Source: an uncultured Spirochaetaceae bacterium (GTDB lineage: Bacteria > Spirochaetota > Spirochaetia > Sphaerochaetales > Sphaerochaetaceae). From it: a DNA stretch of 41,589 bases. The stretch covers positions 1 to 41,589 of the forward strand of contig CALXYM010000018.1 of the NCBI GenBank assembly GCA_944392965.1, written 5' to 3'. Shown here one piece after another: positions 25,424 through 35,515 of the stretch. Under the pieces are notes generated by a model. It made no database searches, was not told the DNA's origin, and saw only the letters and a program-made list of their open reading frames with translations. Every line of letters begins with the position of its first letter. The stretch's first letter is position 1. The position numbers and the translations under genes are program-made.

Positions 25424-28144
25424 CTAAAAGTTCCTGCCACAGCAGTTCTTATATTTCTTTCCACTTCCACAGGGGCAGGGATCATTCCTTCCGACTTTTG
25501 GGGTGGCTCTTCTGATCTGCTGATTCTCGCTCTCACTTCTACTGGATACCGCTGTCTGGGCCCCTGCTTGTGCATGACGGGCATTTAGAATACGTTCTTT
25601 CTGCTCTCTCTCAGTTAGAACCTTCACCGAGACGACGGTCTTTACGACCTGATCGCTTATTTCACTTATCATGTCATCAAAGGCATCACTAGCAGTATTC
25701 TTGTATTCTACGAGTGGATTCTTCTGGGCATAACTCATGAGTCTGGCTGAATCCTTGAGCTCCTCAAGCGCATCAAGATGGTCGATCCAGCGTCGATCGA
25801 TGTTTCTTAGATAGATATATCTTATGAAGCGGTTGAATTCCGGTTTTGTAACCTTTTCCTCTTTCTCCCTGATGTTCTTTTCAATAATGGAGTAGACGTT
25901 ATCCAAGGTTACATCGCCATCCGTGAGGTGGAAGAAATCCTTTATCTCGGAGAGTGCCTTATCCTTATCCTTTGGATTCTCATCCTTATAGAAGTCTATG
26001 ATGTTCTTGATGTTCTCAAGAATTCTATCCGAAAGATCATCCGCCTGTAATATCTTATCCCTTTCTGAGTAGATGTAATTCCTCTGCTCATTGAGGACAT
26101 CATCATAATCAAGGAGGTGCTTTCTTATCTCGAAGTTCCTTGCCTCGACCCTCTCCTGGGCTTTCTCAATCGCGTTATCAAGCATCTTGTGTTCGATTGC
26201 CGTACCGTCATTCAGTCCGAGTCGTCCGATCATCTCTCTCAGCCCCTCTTTCGCAAAGAGCCTCATCAATGGATCTTCAAGGGATACGTAGAATCTGGAA
26301 GTTCCAGGATCTCCCTGTCTTCCGCTTCTTCCCCTTAACTGGTTGTCGATTCTCCTTGACTCATGCCGCTCTGAACCGATTATATATAATCCACCGAGGG
26401 CCTTGACCTCCTCATAGGCCTTCTTATACTCGGGCATGATCTCACTGAGAGCCTTTTTATACTCCTCAAGATCTGCATCGGCTCCACATTTTTTTCTTGC
26501 AAGGTGCTCAGGAGAACCTCCGAGCTTGATGTCGGTTCCTCTTCCTGCCATGTTCGTCGCTATTGTGACGGCTCCCTTCATACCTGCCTCTCCGATGATG
26601 TATGCCTCCCTTGCGTGATTCTTGGCGTTAAGAACCTCATGCCTGATGCCTGCACGTCTCAATAAGGCTGAAAGAAGTTCGGATTTCTCGATGCTCACGG
26701 TTCCAATGAGGATGGGCTGTCCCGTCTCATGGATCTTCTTAACATCGTTTACGATGGCATTGAATTTCGACTTCTCATCGTAATAGATGAGGTCCTTCAG
26801 ATCCTTTCTTATTACAGGACGGTTTGTTGGAATTACAACAACATCAAGGCCATATATCTCCTTGAATTCCCCAGCTTCAGTATCTGCTGTTCCTGTCATC
26901 CCCGAGAGCTTGTCATACATTCGGAAGAAGTTCTGGAAGGTAATCGTGGCAAAGGTCTTGCTCTGGCCTAGAACCTTGACATTCTCCTTCGCCTCAATCG
27001 CCTGATGCAATCCATCGGAGTACCTTCTACCTTGTAAGACACGTCCTGTGAACTCATCGACGATCTGTACCTGTCCATCCTTTACTATATAATCCACATC
27101 CTTTTCAAAGAGCTTATGCGCCTTTACAGCCTGGGTAACATAATGAACGAGTTCAAAGTTCTCTCCGTCATAGAGGCTGTAGATCGTGTTTCCTTCATCA
27201 TCCTTGCTGGCAAGAAGGGCACCTGTTTTTTTCAGAAGCTCCTCCATGTGGGTCATACCCTGTTTCGTGAACGTGACTTTCTTCTCCTTCTCATCGAGCT
27301 TGTAATCACCTCTCTCATCAAAATTCATTGCCACGCTCTTATCGAGCTTTTCCATCTCGGTAAGCTCATAATATGTTCCCGTCTCTGGATCCTTCTCACA
27401 CTCTTTTAAGAATGGGACTATGGAATTGGCTGCCCTTACTTTTGGAGTGTCATCCTCGCCCTGGCCTGAGATTATCAGAGGCGTTCTCGCCTCGTCTATG
27501 AGGATGCTGTCTATCTCATCGACAATCGCATAATGGTGCTTCGCCTGGATCTTGTCGGCATAGGAGACTTTCATGTTGTCCCTCAGATAGTCGAATCCGA
27601 ACTCGTTATTCGTGCCATAAGTGACATCCGCGCTGTAGTTCTTCCTCTTTGACGCGTTATCCATCTCACTCGTGATGACCCCGACACTCAGTCCAAGATA
27701 TTCATAAATCGGAGCCATCCATTCAGCATCCCTCTTTGCGAGATAGTCATTTACTGTGACTATATGGACCCCCTCTCCCTCGAGGGCGTTGAGGTAGGCT
27801 GCGGGAACACATGCAAGGGTTTTTCCCTCTCCCGTTTTGAGTTCCATTATCTTTCCCTCATGGAGAGTGACGGCTCCCATGAGCTGTACGTCATAGTGCC
27901 TTTCTCCTATGGTCCTGAATGCTGCCTCACGTGCAAGTGCAAATGCCTTTGGAAGGATGTCATCAAGGCTTCTGCCTTCCTTCACTTCCTTCTTCCATGC
28001 TTCTGTCTGTCTCTTGAAATCTTCCTGGCTGAGGCTTTTTGCCCAAGCCTCCTCATCGTTTATCTTCTTGATAACAGGGCTCAAATGCTTCATGTCCCTG
28101 TCGTGTTTTGTCCCCCCGAAGAGGGCTGTTAAGAAATTAGCCAT
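25424..28144 (-). CDS. secA: Protein translocase ATPase SecA
   Basis: SecA drives preproteins through SecYEG. The 906-residue protein has Walker [20 protein letters not shown], the [13 protein letters not shown] and [16 protein letters not shown] blocks, the DEAD-type [18 protein letters not shown], and [14 protein letters not shown]. The scaffold/wing domains are present, and the C-terminal zinc-binding SEC-C motif is [20 protein letters not shown]. An in-frame ATG lies two codons upstream (28150). I choose 28144 because TATATT on the minus strand (28151-28156) ends exactly 6 nt before it, so the predicted transcript starts at this ATG. The gene is divergent from cvpA. Confidence 0.97.
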   Translation of the reverse strand: MANFLTALFGGTKHDRDMKHLSPVIKKINDEEAWAKSLSQEDFKRQTEAWKKEVKEGRSLDDILPKAFALAREAAFRTIGERHYDVQLMGAVTLHEGKIMELKTGEGKTLACVPAAYLNALEGEGVHIVTVNDYLAKRDAEWMAPIYEYLGLSVGVITSEMDNASKRKNYSADVTYGTNNEFGFDYLRDNMKVSYADKIQAKHHYAIVDEIDSILIDEARTPLIISGQGEDDTPKVRAANSIVPFLKECEKDPETGTYYELTEMEKLDKSVAMNFDERGDYKLDEKEKKVTFTKQGMTHMEELLKKTGALLASKDDEGNTIYSLYDGENFELVHYVTQAVKAHKLFEKDVDYIVKDGQVQIVDEFTGRVLQGRRYSDGLHQAIEAKENVKVLGQSKTFATITFQNFFRMYDKLSGMTGTADTEAGEFKEIYGLDVVVIPTNRPVIRKDLKDLIYYDEKSKFNAIVNDVKKIHETGQPILIGTVSIEKSELLSALLRRAGIRHEVLNAKNHAREAYIIGEAGMKGAVTIATNMAGRGTDIKLGGSPEHLARKKCGADADLEEYKKALSEIMPEYKKAYEEVKALGGLYIIGSERHESRRIDNQLRGRSGRQGDPGTSRFYVSLEDPLMRLFAKEGLREMIGRLGLNDGTAIEHKMLDNAIEKAQERVEARNFEIRKHLLDYDDVLNEQRNYIYSERDKILQADDLSDRILENIKNIIDFYKDENPKDKDKALSEIKDFFHLTDGDVTLDNVYSIIEKNIREKEEKVTKPEFNRFIRYIYLRNIDRRWIDHLDALEELKDSARLMSYAQKNPLVEYKNTASDAFDDMISEISDQVVKTVVSVKVLTEREQKERILNARHAQAGAQTAVSSRSESENQQIRRATPKVGRNDPCPCGSGKKYKNCCGRNF

Positions 28145-28156
28145 GAGCATAATATA
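28145..28156 (-). promoter_or_regulatory. -10 promoter of secA, predicted leaderless
   Basis: On the minus strand TATATT (28156-28151) and the gap ATGCTC precede ATG 28144. The gap contains the upstream ATG, which would lie outside the transcript. No Shine-Dalgarno sequence is present. Confidence 0.55.
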
Positions 28157-28225
28157 CTAAAAAGACGAGAAAAATGGTAGGAAGAAAGCCCTTTTTTCGT
28201 TTATCATTGGCGTATAGGAGTTTTT

Positions 28226-28720
28226 ATGGATTTTCAACCTTGGATTCTTGATGCTGTGCTGGCACTTATCTTACTGGTCTCCTGTCTAGGTGGAATTCTG
28301 AGAGGCCTCTTGAGAAGTATAAGCTGGCTGCCCGGCATAGTTTTCGGTGTCCTTGCCGTGAAGTTCTTCTCTGTGACGCTTGCAGAGATCATCAAGGAGA
28401 ACAGTGTTCTCTCACCTCTTTGGAGCACCTACATATCGGTTATTGCATTGATGGGGGGTGTCTATCTGATTGTAAGACTACTTGCCTCCATCTTCTCATC
28501 CTTCTTGGATGAGATGGGCCTGAGTGCCATTGATAAGATTCTTGGGGGACTTTTCTCACTTGCTCTCACGCTTCTCATCTTTGGGATCATCATCTCAGTT
28601 GTTGATAATGTCGCCGCCCTTTCCTCTGTAAAGGAATTCTTCGATACCTCCTGGCTTGTAAGGAGCATAATCAGGCCATTCTTCTCAGGAACGGTCTCAT
28701 TCTTTCAGGGGGCCCTGTAA
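28226..28720 (+). CDS. cvpA: CvpA family membrane protein
   Basis: This 164-residue protein has four predicted membrane helices (about 9-27, 33-52, 66-88 and 108-131) and the CvpA pattern, with DAVLALILLVSCLGGILRGLLR at the start and a glycine-rich third segment. CvpA proteins affect envelope stress tolerance and colicin V production in enterobacteria, but the mechanism is unclear. The Shine-Dalgarno site AGGAG is 5 nt before ATG 28226. It is the first gene of a tight run through holB, the NtrB/NtrC-like pair and dinG. The stop abuts the next start codon. Confidence 0.82.
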   Translation: MDFQPWILDAVLALILLVSCLGGILRGLLRSISWLPGIVFGVLAVKFFSVTLAEIIKENSVLSPLWSTYISVIALMGGVYLIVRLLASIFSSFLDEMGLSAIDKILGGLFSLALTLLIFGIIISVVDNVAALSSVKEFFDTSWLVRSIIRPFFSGTVSFFQGAL

Positions 28721-29833
28721 TTGAAACTCTACCGGTCGGGTACATGGGATGAGATTTACTCATCATTGCGGACGGATACATTGGCCCAGTCCCTCCTTTT
28801 CTCCGGTCCGAGATACTCCGGGAGGCTCTCCCTTGCTTTGGACCTGGCGAAGGCGATGGGGGCAGAGGATGTCATATTTATTCCAGAGCGGGATCTCTCC
28901 CTTGGAATCAGGGCATCTTACAACCTTCTCAATGAGAAGTACTCTGCACGTTTCCTCTCTTATTTCATCTCTGAGGTGAGACTTCTTCTGATGCAGTATC
29001 ATCCATCCTTGCAGTCAAGGGGGGCAGAGGGTGGCAAGGACAGGATATTTTCCCAGGCCGCGGACATCTCGGACATGGTTTATGATCTTTCTCTACTCGA
29101 TGTGGATGAGGAGAGACAGAAGATTCTAAAACTTGCCGGAGATATTTATAAGCTATCTCTTAAAAGCGATATCCTCTTCCGTGGTAAGAAGAAAGGGGTG
29201 ATCTCCGTCGATGATGTAAGAAGCATCCAGAATTACCTTGTCCGCAAAAAGGACAGGAGCATGGTGATCATAGAGAATATCGAAGACTCTACGGAAGCAT
29301 CGCGCAATGCGATGCTGAAAGTTCTGGAGGAGCCGTATAAGGACACTTATTTCGTCTTGATCTCTGCAAACAGCCTGAGAATCCTCACCACGATACTCTC
29401 CCGTCTGAGGAAGTACAGTTTCTCTCCTTTGCCACGGAAAGATTTGAACATATATCTTAAAAACAATTTTTTAACAGAAAGGGATTATGACAGTTACGGG
29501 GATTTCCTTTTTGAAATGAGCAGTACGGCTGCAGAGAGGGAGATTATCTTATCGAATGCCAGTAAGATGGCGGATGCTCTCATGAACAAAAAGAGGCTTG
29601 ATGTCGATGATCTGGATGAGGTGTATTCTTCCCTTGAGGGCAATCCGTCATATTTCATCTCTCTAGTTATAAAAGAGGTAAAAAGTGAATTCCTCTCCGG
29701 TTCTCTCAGTGCCAGGAAGGCGTTTTCCCTTCTGAAAGGACTGGATGACGCGGCACTATCCAACGCTGTGTATAATCAGAATATAAAGAGTGCGTTTGAT
29801 CTTGCACTTCGGGAGGCGTCATTTGTCAGTTAA
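28721..29833 (+). CDS. holB: DNA polymerase III delta'-like subunit
   Basis: This 370-residue protein resembles the delta' subunit of the clamp loader. It has an AAA+-like fold with an altered P loop, GPRYSGRLSLALDLA (the lysine is Arg), then VISVDDVRSIQNYLVRKK, VIIENIEDSTEASRNAMLKVLEEP and LRILTTILSRLRKYSF. The last blocks match the delta' and tau/gamma sensor regions. The protein contains no cysteine, so the zinc module common in delta' is lost. About 60 residues of unusual sequence lie between P loop and Walker B. The start is TTG 28721, right after the cvpA stop, with AGGGGG upstream. A clamp-loader role is likely but it is a divergent member. Confidence 0.8.
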   Translation: MKLYRSGTWDEIYSSLRTDTLAQSLLFSGPRYSGRLSLALDLAKAMGAEDVIFIPERDLSLGIRASYNLLNEKYSARFLSYFISEVRLLLMQYHPSLQSRGAEGGKDRIFSQAADISDMVYDLSLLDVDEERQKILKLAGDIYKLSLKSDILFRGKKKGVISVDDVRSIQNYLVRKKDRSMVIIENIEDSTEASRNAMLKVLEEPYKDTYFVLISANSLRILTTILSRLRKYSFSPLPRKDLNIYLKNNFLTERDYDSYGDFLFEMSSTAAEREIILSNASKMADALMNKKRLDVDDLDEVYSSLEGNPSYFISLVIKEVKSEFLSGSLSARKAFSLLKGLDDAALSNAVYNQNIKSAFDLALREASFVS

Positions 29834-30971
29834 GTTGTTGAAGAAGATACTGGGTTCCAATATAGAGGTCAGCAGGAATCATCTGAACGAGATCATAGCA
29901 GATGCCCTGGACGAGTATGGCCTTGTCAGAGAGGTTCTTGACAGGGAGGAGGAGGGCCATGTGGTGGTAGAGAGAAACAGCCATAATGTCGTCCTGATAA
30001 CCCGTTCCCTTTCGAAACTCGTTCCTGTGAGTCTCAGTGGTAAGCGCTTCGCTGATTCAATCAAGGATGCCGATTTGAAGAAATATTTCAAAGCCGTTCT
30101 TGATGGAGAGGAGGGGATGAATGAGCGTGATTTCTCTTTCGGAGAGGGAGAGATTAAGACAATAAGAATCTCCTACATGCCGTTCATGTTCAATAACAGG
30201 GAATATATCGACATACGTTTTGATGATATCACGGAAAACCTGAAGAAGGAGATGAAGCTTAGAAACTCAGAGGCGCTTGCGAGCATGACTACGATGGCTG
30301 CAGGGGTTGCTCATGAGATTAAGAATCCTCTTGCTGCGATGCAGATATACACATCCCTTCTGAGAAAAGCGATTTCCAGTGGAAAGGGGATAGAGAAGGC
30401 CAATGAGTTCATAGACATAATTGAGCAGGAGACAGAGCGGCTCAATGAGATTGCTGTTGATTTCCTCTTTGCTGTCAAACCGATGCAGGTCGAGCTCAAG
30501 ATGGACAGCCTTAATGACATCATCATCGAACTCAGCGATTTCGTTGCTGTCGAGGCTGCAACCAAGAATATAAGGATCACTCTTCGCCTTGATAAATTCA
30601 TCCCATCTCTCATGCTTGACAGGAAGCTTTTGAGAAGGGCGTTCTTGAATGTCATCAACAACAGCTTCTATGCCATGAAAACGGGTGGTGAGTTGATAAT
30701 CGAGGATAAGAGCGATGGGGATTATGTAAAACTCTCCATAATCGACAATGGTACGGGAATGAGCGAGGAGACGAAGAGGAGGATCTTTGAACCGTATTAT
30801 ACGACGAAGGCTGAGAGCGGTACAGGACTGGGGCTTACCGCTGTTCTTAAGATAATCAACGCACACTCTGGGGAAATAACACTTGAAAGTCAGCTTGGAG
30901 TAGGGACCTGTTTCACGTTCAAATTCCCTATTCCAAAGAGCCAGAGAAAGGTTTTGAAAGATAAGGAATAA
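29823..30971 (+). CDS. NtrB-like cytoplasmic sensor histidine kinase
   Basis: This 382-residue kinase has no membrane segment. The N-terminal ~140 residues look like a PAS sensor domain. The phosphoacceptor motif MAAGVAHEIKNPLAAM has His164. The ATPase domain has the N box NVINNSFYAM, G1 DNGTGM, F box RIFEPYYTTK and G2 GTGLGLTAVL. It is the partner of the NtrC-like regulator 5 nt downstream. In Borrelia the equivalent Hk2-Rrp2 pair controls RpoN-dependent transcription of rpoS. I choose TTG 29823 because GGGAGG (29811-29816) sits 6 nt upstream. Upstream GTG 29790 lacks such a site. Confidence 0.88.
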   Translation: MSVKLLKKILGSNIEVSRNHLNEIIADALDEYGLVREVLDREEEGHVVVERNSHNVVLITRSLSKLVPVSLSGKRFADSIKDADLKKYFKAVLDGEEGMNERDFSFGEGEIKTIRISYMPFMFNNREYIDIRFDDITENLKKEMKLRNSEALASMTTMAAGVAHEIKNPLAAMQIYTSLLRKAISSGKGIEKANEFIDIIEQETERLNEIAVDFLFAVKPMQVELKMDSLNDIIIELSDFVAVEAATKNIRITLRLDKFIPSLMLDRKLLRRAFLNVINNSFYAMKTGGELIIEDKSDGDYVKLSIIDNGTGMSEETKRRIFEPYYTTKAESGTGLGLTAVLKIINAHSGEITLESQLGVGTCFTFKFPIPKSQRKVLKDKE

Positions 30972-30976
30972 CATAA

Positions 30977-32347
30977 GTGGCGACTATTTTAATAACAGAT
31001 GATGAGGCCAACATCGTAAGTGGGCTTAAATACGCTTTCGAGGATGAGGGCTTTAACGTGCTTACTGCGAAGAACGGCGTGGAAGCATGGCATACCATCA
31101 ACAACAATGTCATAGATCTCGTGATAACAGATCTGAGAATGCCTGAGATGGATGGATATGAGCTTATCAAGAGGATAAGCGCATCTTATCCGACCCTTCC
31201 CGTCATAGTTCTCACCGGCCATGGCACGATTGAGACCGCGGTTGAGACAATGAGGGATGGGGCTATAGATTTTTTCACAAAACCCGTAGACCTTGATAAA
31301 CTCATTCTCGTTGTAAAGAAGAACATAAAGAACAGTCAGCTGCAGGAGCAGAACAGGAAGCTGACCGAGGAGATTGATAAGCTTAAAAGCCAGCAGAAAT
31401 ACTCCAAGATAATCGGTAAAAGCAGCAAGCTCTCGCAGATGATGCAGATAATAAACCAGGTTGCTCCTACAAAGGCCAGTGTCCTTGTAACAGGTGAGAG
31501 TGGAACGGGTAAGGAACTCGTAGCAGATGCCATTGTCGCCCTTTCTGATAGGAAGGACAAGCCTTTTATAAAGGTACACTGCGCATCCCTTTCAGAGAGC
31601 CTTCTCGAGTCTGAGCTCTTCGGTCATGAGAAAGGAGCGTTCACGGGAGCCACCAGCCAGAAGAAGGGTCGCTTTGAGCTTGCCGACGGGGGAACGATCT
31701 TCCTCGATGAGATAGGGGAGATCAACATGAGTACCCAGGTCAAGATACTCCGTGTGCTTCAGGAGAGGGAGTTCGAACGGGTCGGAGGTGAGAGGACGAT
31801 CAAGGTTGATGTGCGTGTCATCGCCGCAACGAATCGAGATCTTCTTGAAGAGGTAAAAAAGGGAAATTTCAGAGAAGATCTCTATTACCGTCTGAATGTC
31901 GTACATATCGAGGTACCTCCGCTAAGAGAGAGGAAGGAGGATATCGAGCTTTTGGTCATCAACTTCCTCAATCAGTTCAATCAGGAGGACGGAAGGAAGA
32001 TAGAGGGGATAAGTCCTCAGGCGAGGAGAGCTTTGCTCAATTACAACTGGCCGGGAAACATAAGGGAGCTTAAAAACAGTATTGAAAGCTCTGTTGTCCT
32101 TGCAAAGGGGAATATCATCCAGCTTGAGGATCTTCCTCCTCAGATCACGGCATCTTCCTCTTCTAGTCAGAGCAATATCACGATAGAGCTGCCAACGACG
32201 CTGGAGGAGGCAGAGAAGAAGATCATTCTTGGTACGATAGCTTACTGCGCAGGTAACAAGAGCCGTGCAAGCGAGATCCTTGATATCGGGAGAAAGACAC
32301 TGCACAGGAAACTCAACGAATACATGGGAAAGAGCGATGGATCTTGA
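30977..32347 (+). CDS. NtrC-like sigma-54-dependent response regulator
   Basis: This 456-residue enhancer-binding protein activates sigma-54 RNA polymerase. The receiver domain has likely phosphoacceptor Asp52 in [12 protein letters not shown]. The AAA+ domain has Walker A GESGTGKE (173-180), the sigma-54-contacting loop GAFTGA (220-225), Walker [12 protein letters not shown], and [20 protein letters not shown] Fis-type helix-turn-helix ends the protein ([20 protein letters not shown]). All residues needed for sigma-54 activation appear intact. The start is GTG 30977 with AAGGAA upstream. Rrp2 of Borrelia has the same architecture. A -24/-12 promoter is present at 35516. Confidence 0.95.
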   Translation: MATILITDDEANIVSGLKYAFEDEGFNVLTAKNGVEAWHTINNNVIDLVITDLRMPEMDGYELIKRISASYPTLPVIVLTGHGTIETAVETMRDGAIDFFTKPVDLDKLILVVKKNIKNSQLQEQNRKLTEEIDKLKSQQKYSKIIGKSSKLSQMMQIINQVAPTKASVLVTGESGTGKELVADAIVALSDRKDKPFIKVHCASLSESLLESELFGHEKGAFTGATSQKKGRFELADGGTIFLDEIGEINMSTQVKILRVLQEREFERVGGERTIKVDVRVIAATNRDLLEEVKKGNFREDLYYRLNVVHIEVPPLRERKEDIELLVINFLNQFNQEDGRKIEGISPQARRALLNYNWPGNIRELKNSIESSVVLAKGNIIQLEDLPPQITASSSSSQSNITIELPTTLEEAEKKIILGTIAYCAGNKSRASEILDIGRKTLHRKLNEYMGKSDGS

Positions 32348-34406
32348 TTCTGTATTCGCTCCCGGAGGTATTCTTGAAAAAGAGCTTCCCTTCTATATTT
32401 ACAGGGAGAGTCAGTATGAGATGGCGCTTCTGGTCCAGAGGGCCTTCTCTGAGGAGAAGATTGCGGTACTGGAAGCGGGAACTGGAATCGGCAAGAGTTT
32501 TGCATACCTTGTGCCATCTTTTCTGGAGATACTGAAGGATAAGAAGAAGCGTATCGTAATAGCAACCAGCACCATAACTCTTGAAAACCAGCTTTTTGAG
32601 AAGGATATTCCTCTTATAAACAAGGCTTTAGGTACGGATATAGAGAGTGCGATCCTTTTTGGACGTTCGAATTACGTATGTCTTGATGCATTCAAGGAAA
32701 AGGAGGAGGAACTTGCAGTACTGAAAGAGGATGATTCTTCCGATTTTGCGAAACTGAGTGCTTGGGTATACTCATCAGAGAGCGGTGCTCTCTCCGATCT
32801 GAAGGACAAAGGTGCAATTTCCGTTTTCCATGAGATTGCATCGGATGCCGCTACCTGCAAGGGGGCCAAGTGCCCTTATTTCGGACAGTGCTTCTTCTAT
32901 GAGGCACGTAAGAAGGCAAAAAGAGCCCGTATCATAGTGACGAATCATCATCTATTCATACTGGACGGAAAGAACCGTCTTGAGAGAGATATGGATTACG
33001 AGGAGGACCTCGTACTTCCATCATTTGACTATGCTATCCTGGATGAGGCCCATCACCTTGAATCGGAGGCAGGAAAGTTGCTTTCCCTCTCTTACTCCTA
33101 TGAATCGCTTAGAAAGACGATTGATAACCTCTCTAAGAAGGACAAGGATCTCGGAGGAAAGAGCAAGATCGAGTATATGAGGATGTATGAGCAGCGCAAG
33201 GGGGCTTCTTCTGCTTTTTCCAAGGAACTTAAAGTGATAAAGGATGAGGCTGACAGTTTCGATCAGCGCCTCATGTACTACCTTTCTTCTATCTCCCGGG
33301 ATGCAGAGATCCTTTTAGATGATTCACTAGCTAGACAAATGGAAGCATTGAGGTCTCAGTCAGAGGAACTTGGCAGGAGGATTACTAATGCCGTTCTTTC
33401 TTTTACTTCCGTTCTTTCAGATGATGGAATGGAAGGGGATGCTACCTTCGCCCTTGTTCTACACAATGTAGGCACTCTTTTGTCGCATGCATCCGTTCTG
33501 TCATCTTTCTTCTCAGACTGCGGATATGAGAAAAACGTCCCTTATTTCGTGAGAGAGAGGAGTGGACGCTACAGTATGCTCATAACTCCAATGAACATAG
33601 GATCTCTACTCTCGGATATGTTCTATCAGAAGATAAAGTCGATGGTATTCTCATCTGCGACACTTACTGTTGGCCGGGATTTCTCCCATTTTGAGAGCAG
33701 GACAGGGCTAGACAGCGTTGATGTCATAAGCCAGAGATTCGATTCCCCGTTCGACTTCAAGAAGAATCTCATGTTGCTGATTCCCCAGGATGGCATGCTG
33801 TACAGAAAAGGGGAGGATGAGGCCTATTACGTATATGCGGCATCGGCAATCAGCGAGGCGATAAACATGAGTGGAGGAGGGGCTCTTGTACTCTTTACGA
33901 GTAATGAGATGCTTAATGCCGTCACTGAGATGGTGAGATCATCCCTTCCTGATATGACGATACTCAAACAGGATGGAAGGAGGGCAAACAGGAAGAAACT
34001 TCTTGATAAGTTCAAGGAGGACAAGAACTCCTCCCTTTTCGCGACATCATCCTTCTGGGAGGGCATAGATGCTCCCGGGGAGACACTCAGACTCCTGATA
34101 ATAGTGAAACTTCCTTTCTCCAGTCCTACTAGCCCAATGAACAAGGCCCTCGAATGCGTGCTCAGAAGGGAGAGCAGGAGCAGTTTCTTCGAGATATCGC
34201 TTCCTGATGCTGTTATAAAATTCAAACAGGGAGTAGGCCGTCTTATCAGGAGTGAGAATGACAAAGGGGTCGTCCTTGTACTTGATGGCAGACTCTGGAG
34301 AAACAGCTATCACCGATTCTTCATTGAGAGTATTCCTCCCTGTTATCTTCCTGAAGACTGTATGATGTCCAATATCAGCGAGAAGATAGAATCGTTCCTT
34401 TATTGA
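32337..34406 (+). CDS. dinG: DinG/XPD-type ATP-dependent helicase
   Basis: This 689-residue superfamily 2 helicase has Walker A EAGTGIGKSFAYLVPSFLE (about 47-65) and an iron-sulfur cluster region with cysteines in NYVCLDAF and in ATCKGAKCPYFGQC. The DEAH box is ILDEAHHLE. Motif IV-VI segments include VFSSATLTVGRDFSHFE, LFATSSFWEGIDAPGE and FKQGVGRLIRSENDKG. DinG-type enzymes unwind damaged or R-loop DNA. The start ATG 32337 overlaps the NtrC-like stop by 11 nt. It ends the cvpA run, and no clear plus-strand terminator follows within 150 nt. Confidence 0.92.
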   Translation: MDLDSVFAPGGILEKELPFYIYRESQYEMALLVQRAFSEEKIAVLEAGTGIGKSFAYLVPSFLEILKDKKKRIVIATSTITLENQLFEKDIPLINKALGTDIESAILFGRSNYVCLDAFKEKEEELAVLKEDDSSDFAKLSAWVYSSESGALSDLKDKGAISVFHEIASDAATCKGAKCPYFGQCFFYEARKKAKRARIIVTNHHLFILDGKNRLERDMDYEEDLVLPSFDYAILDEAHHLESEAGKLLSLSYSYESLRKTIDNLSKKDKDLGGKSKIEYMRMYEQRKGASSAFSKELKVIKDEADSFDQRLMYYLSSISRDAEILLDDSLARQMEALRSQSEELGRRITNAVLSFTSVLSDDGMEGDATFALVLHNVGTLLSHASVLSSFFSDCGYEKNVPYFVRERSGRYSMLITPMNIGSLLSDMFYQKIKSMVFSSATLTVGRDFSHFESRTGLDSVDVISQRFDSPFDFKKNLMLLIPQDGMLYRKGEDEAYYVYAASAISEAINMSGGGALVLFTSNEMLNAVTEMVRSSLPDMTILKQDGRRANRKKLLDKFKEDKNSSLFATSSFWEGIDAPGETLRLLIIVKLPFSSPTSPMNKALECVLRRESRSSFFEISLPDAVIKFKQGVGRLIRSENDKGVVLVLDGRLWRNSYHRFFIESIPPCYLPEDCMMSNISEKIESFLY

Positions 34407-34554
34407 AGAATAAAAACAATGAGTACCTTTGGTATGATGGAGGCTTTCTCATGCAGGCATTGCTTTTATGTAATTCAGTCAGCTAGTACTTTGTAATTCA
34501 TGAAGAAACAAAGGTCCTGAGACCCATTGTGTTCCATTAATTATAATGAGTATG

Positions 34555-34576
34555 AAAAGGGGCTGTTTCCAGCCCC
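34555..34576 (-). terminator. Intrinsic terminator of groES
   Basis: The perfect stem GGGGCTG / CAGCCCC (34559-34565 and 34570-34576) lies just past the groES stop on the minus strand and is followed there by TTTT. Confidence 0.8.
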
Positions 34577-34581
34577 TGGTG

Positions 34582-34845
34582 TTATTTGATTACTGCTAGG
34601 ATATCCTGAGCATTGACGATGAGATAATCATCGCCTCCGTCCTTTATCTCGGTTCCGGCATACTTGTCATGAAGAACTTTGTCTCCGACCTTGACCTTGA
34701 TCTCCTCGCTATCGCCAACTGCGACAACAGTCGCAATCTGGGTCTTTTCCTGCGCAGCCTGCGGGATGAATATTCCTCCTGCAGTCTTTTCTTCACTCTT
34801 CTCTGCTTTAAGAAGAACTCTCTCTCCAAGTGGAATGATTGTCAT
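34582..34845 (-). CDS. groES: Co-chaperonin GroES
   Basis: GroES caps the GroEL folding chamber. The 87-residue protein starts MTIIPLGERVLLKAEKSEEK, has the mobile loop TAGGIFIPQAAQEK, and ends DYLIVNAQDILAVI, all typical of the family. The Shine-Dalgarno site GAGGTGA lies before ATG 34845. groEL is not adjacent, so it must lie elsewhere if present. No CIRCE inverted repeat is visible upstream, which argues against HrcA control. Confidence 0.96.
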   Translation of the reverse strand: MTIIPLGERVLLKAEKSEEKTAGGIFIPQAAQEKTQIATVVAVGDSEEIKVKVGDKVLHDKYAGTEIKDGGDDYLIVNAQDILAVIK

Positions 34846-34973
34846 TTCTAATCACCTCGAAAAATCAATTTCAATAAGTAATATATATAAGGAAAATGAA
34901 AGCGACAAGGAGTAAAAGAAAGAAAAAGAGGTTCAGATTTTTTGAAATGAGCTATTAACTTTTATTTTATAAT

Positions 34974-34982
34974 TGTTATATT
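34974..34982 (+). promoter_or_regulatory. Extended -10 promoter before the small unknown gene
   Basis: TGTTATATT (34974-34982) predicts a start at 34989. The 13-nt leader AAAGAGATGAACA precedes ATG 35002 and itself holds an ATG (34995) that opens a 6-codon reading frame overlapping the gene start. Confidence 0.4.
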
Positions 34983-35001
34983 TCTGTTAAAGAGATGAAC
35001 A

Positions 35002-35394
35002 ATGATGAAGTTTGAGGAGAGTAGAAAGATTTTCAGCGAAGCAGGAGATAGGATGAGGCATGGGGATATCCTCGAGGCTTTTGACCTCTATTGTGACGTG
35101 CTTCTTGATCGTCTTTCTCGTGAAGATGATGATTTGGATTTCATCCTGTTCTTCCGTTCTCAGCTTGTGAAGTATCTGCGACAGAAGAGAAGTCTTTTCC
35201 TTTCTCTTGCAGAGGGAGACATGATAAGTGATCTGATCTATTCCACTTATGAAGATTTTCTTTCGTCTCTTAGAAGCAATCCTTTTGTTAAGACAGCAAA
35301 AGGGAGATTTAGACTGCTGATGTCGGTAAAAATTGTTTTTCCGATTCAAAATGACACATGCTTTGAGCCGGAATCAAAAATAGTGTCAAAATAA
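35002..35394 (+). CDS. Small unknown protein upstream of the sigma factor gene
   Basis: This 130-residue protein is not recognised. It is predicted to be mostly helical and soluble, with an acidic centre (SREDDDLDFI) and no cysteine-rich or membrane segment. The first ~100 residues look like a compact helical domain and the last 20 look disordered. ATG 35005 is an alternative start. It lies between groES (divergent) and the sigma factor gene, and its 3' end contains one of the GTGTCA-type repeats. A link to sigma factor control is possible only by position. Confidence 0.55.
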   Translation: MMKFEESRKIFSEAGDRMRHGDILEAFDLYCDVLLDRLSREDDDLDFILFFRSQLVKYLRQKRSLFLSLAEGDMISDLIYSTYEDFLSSLRSNPFVKTAKGRFRLLMSVKIVFPIQNDTCFEPESKIVSK

Positions 35395-35428
35395 CCCATA
35401 TTTGTTTTCGAAATGTTGCAGTGTGTCA
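35352..35428. promoter_or_regulatory. GTGTCA repeats, candidate activator sites
   Basis: TGACAC (35352-35357) and two GTGTCAAAAT copies (starting 35383 and 35423) lie about 90-165 bp upstream of the -24/-12 promoter. The two direct copies are 40 bp apart, and the first site is inverted. The distance suits enhancer sites for an NtrC-type activator. Binding by the regulator at 30977 is only a hypothesis. Confidence 0.35.
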
Positions 35429-35515
35429 AAATGAGACTTAATTAATCATATCTTCATAAATTATAATCTATGATAATTTATTATATAGTAATAAATTGCT
35501 GTGGTTATGCTTTAG

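Noticed and set aside
34407-34554. Non-coding gap after dinG with TGTAATTCA repeated at 34469 and 34492
   Set aside because: Two short direct copies only. No RNA fold, tRNA or gene signal was found.
34846-34990. CIRCE heat-shock element upstream of groES
   Set aside because: No TTAGCACTC / GAGTGCTAA inverted repeat is present in the intergenic region.
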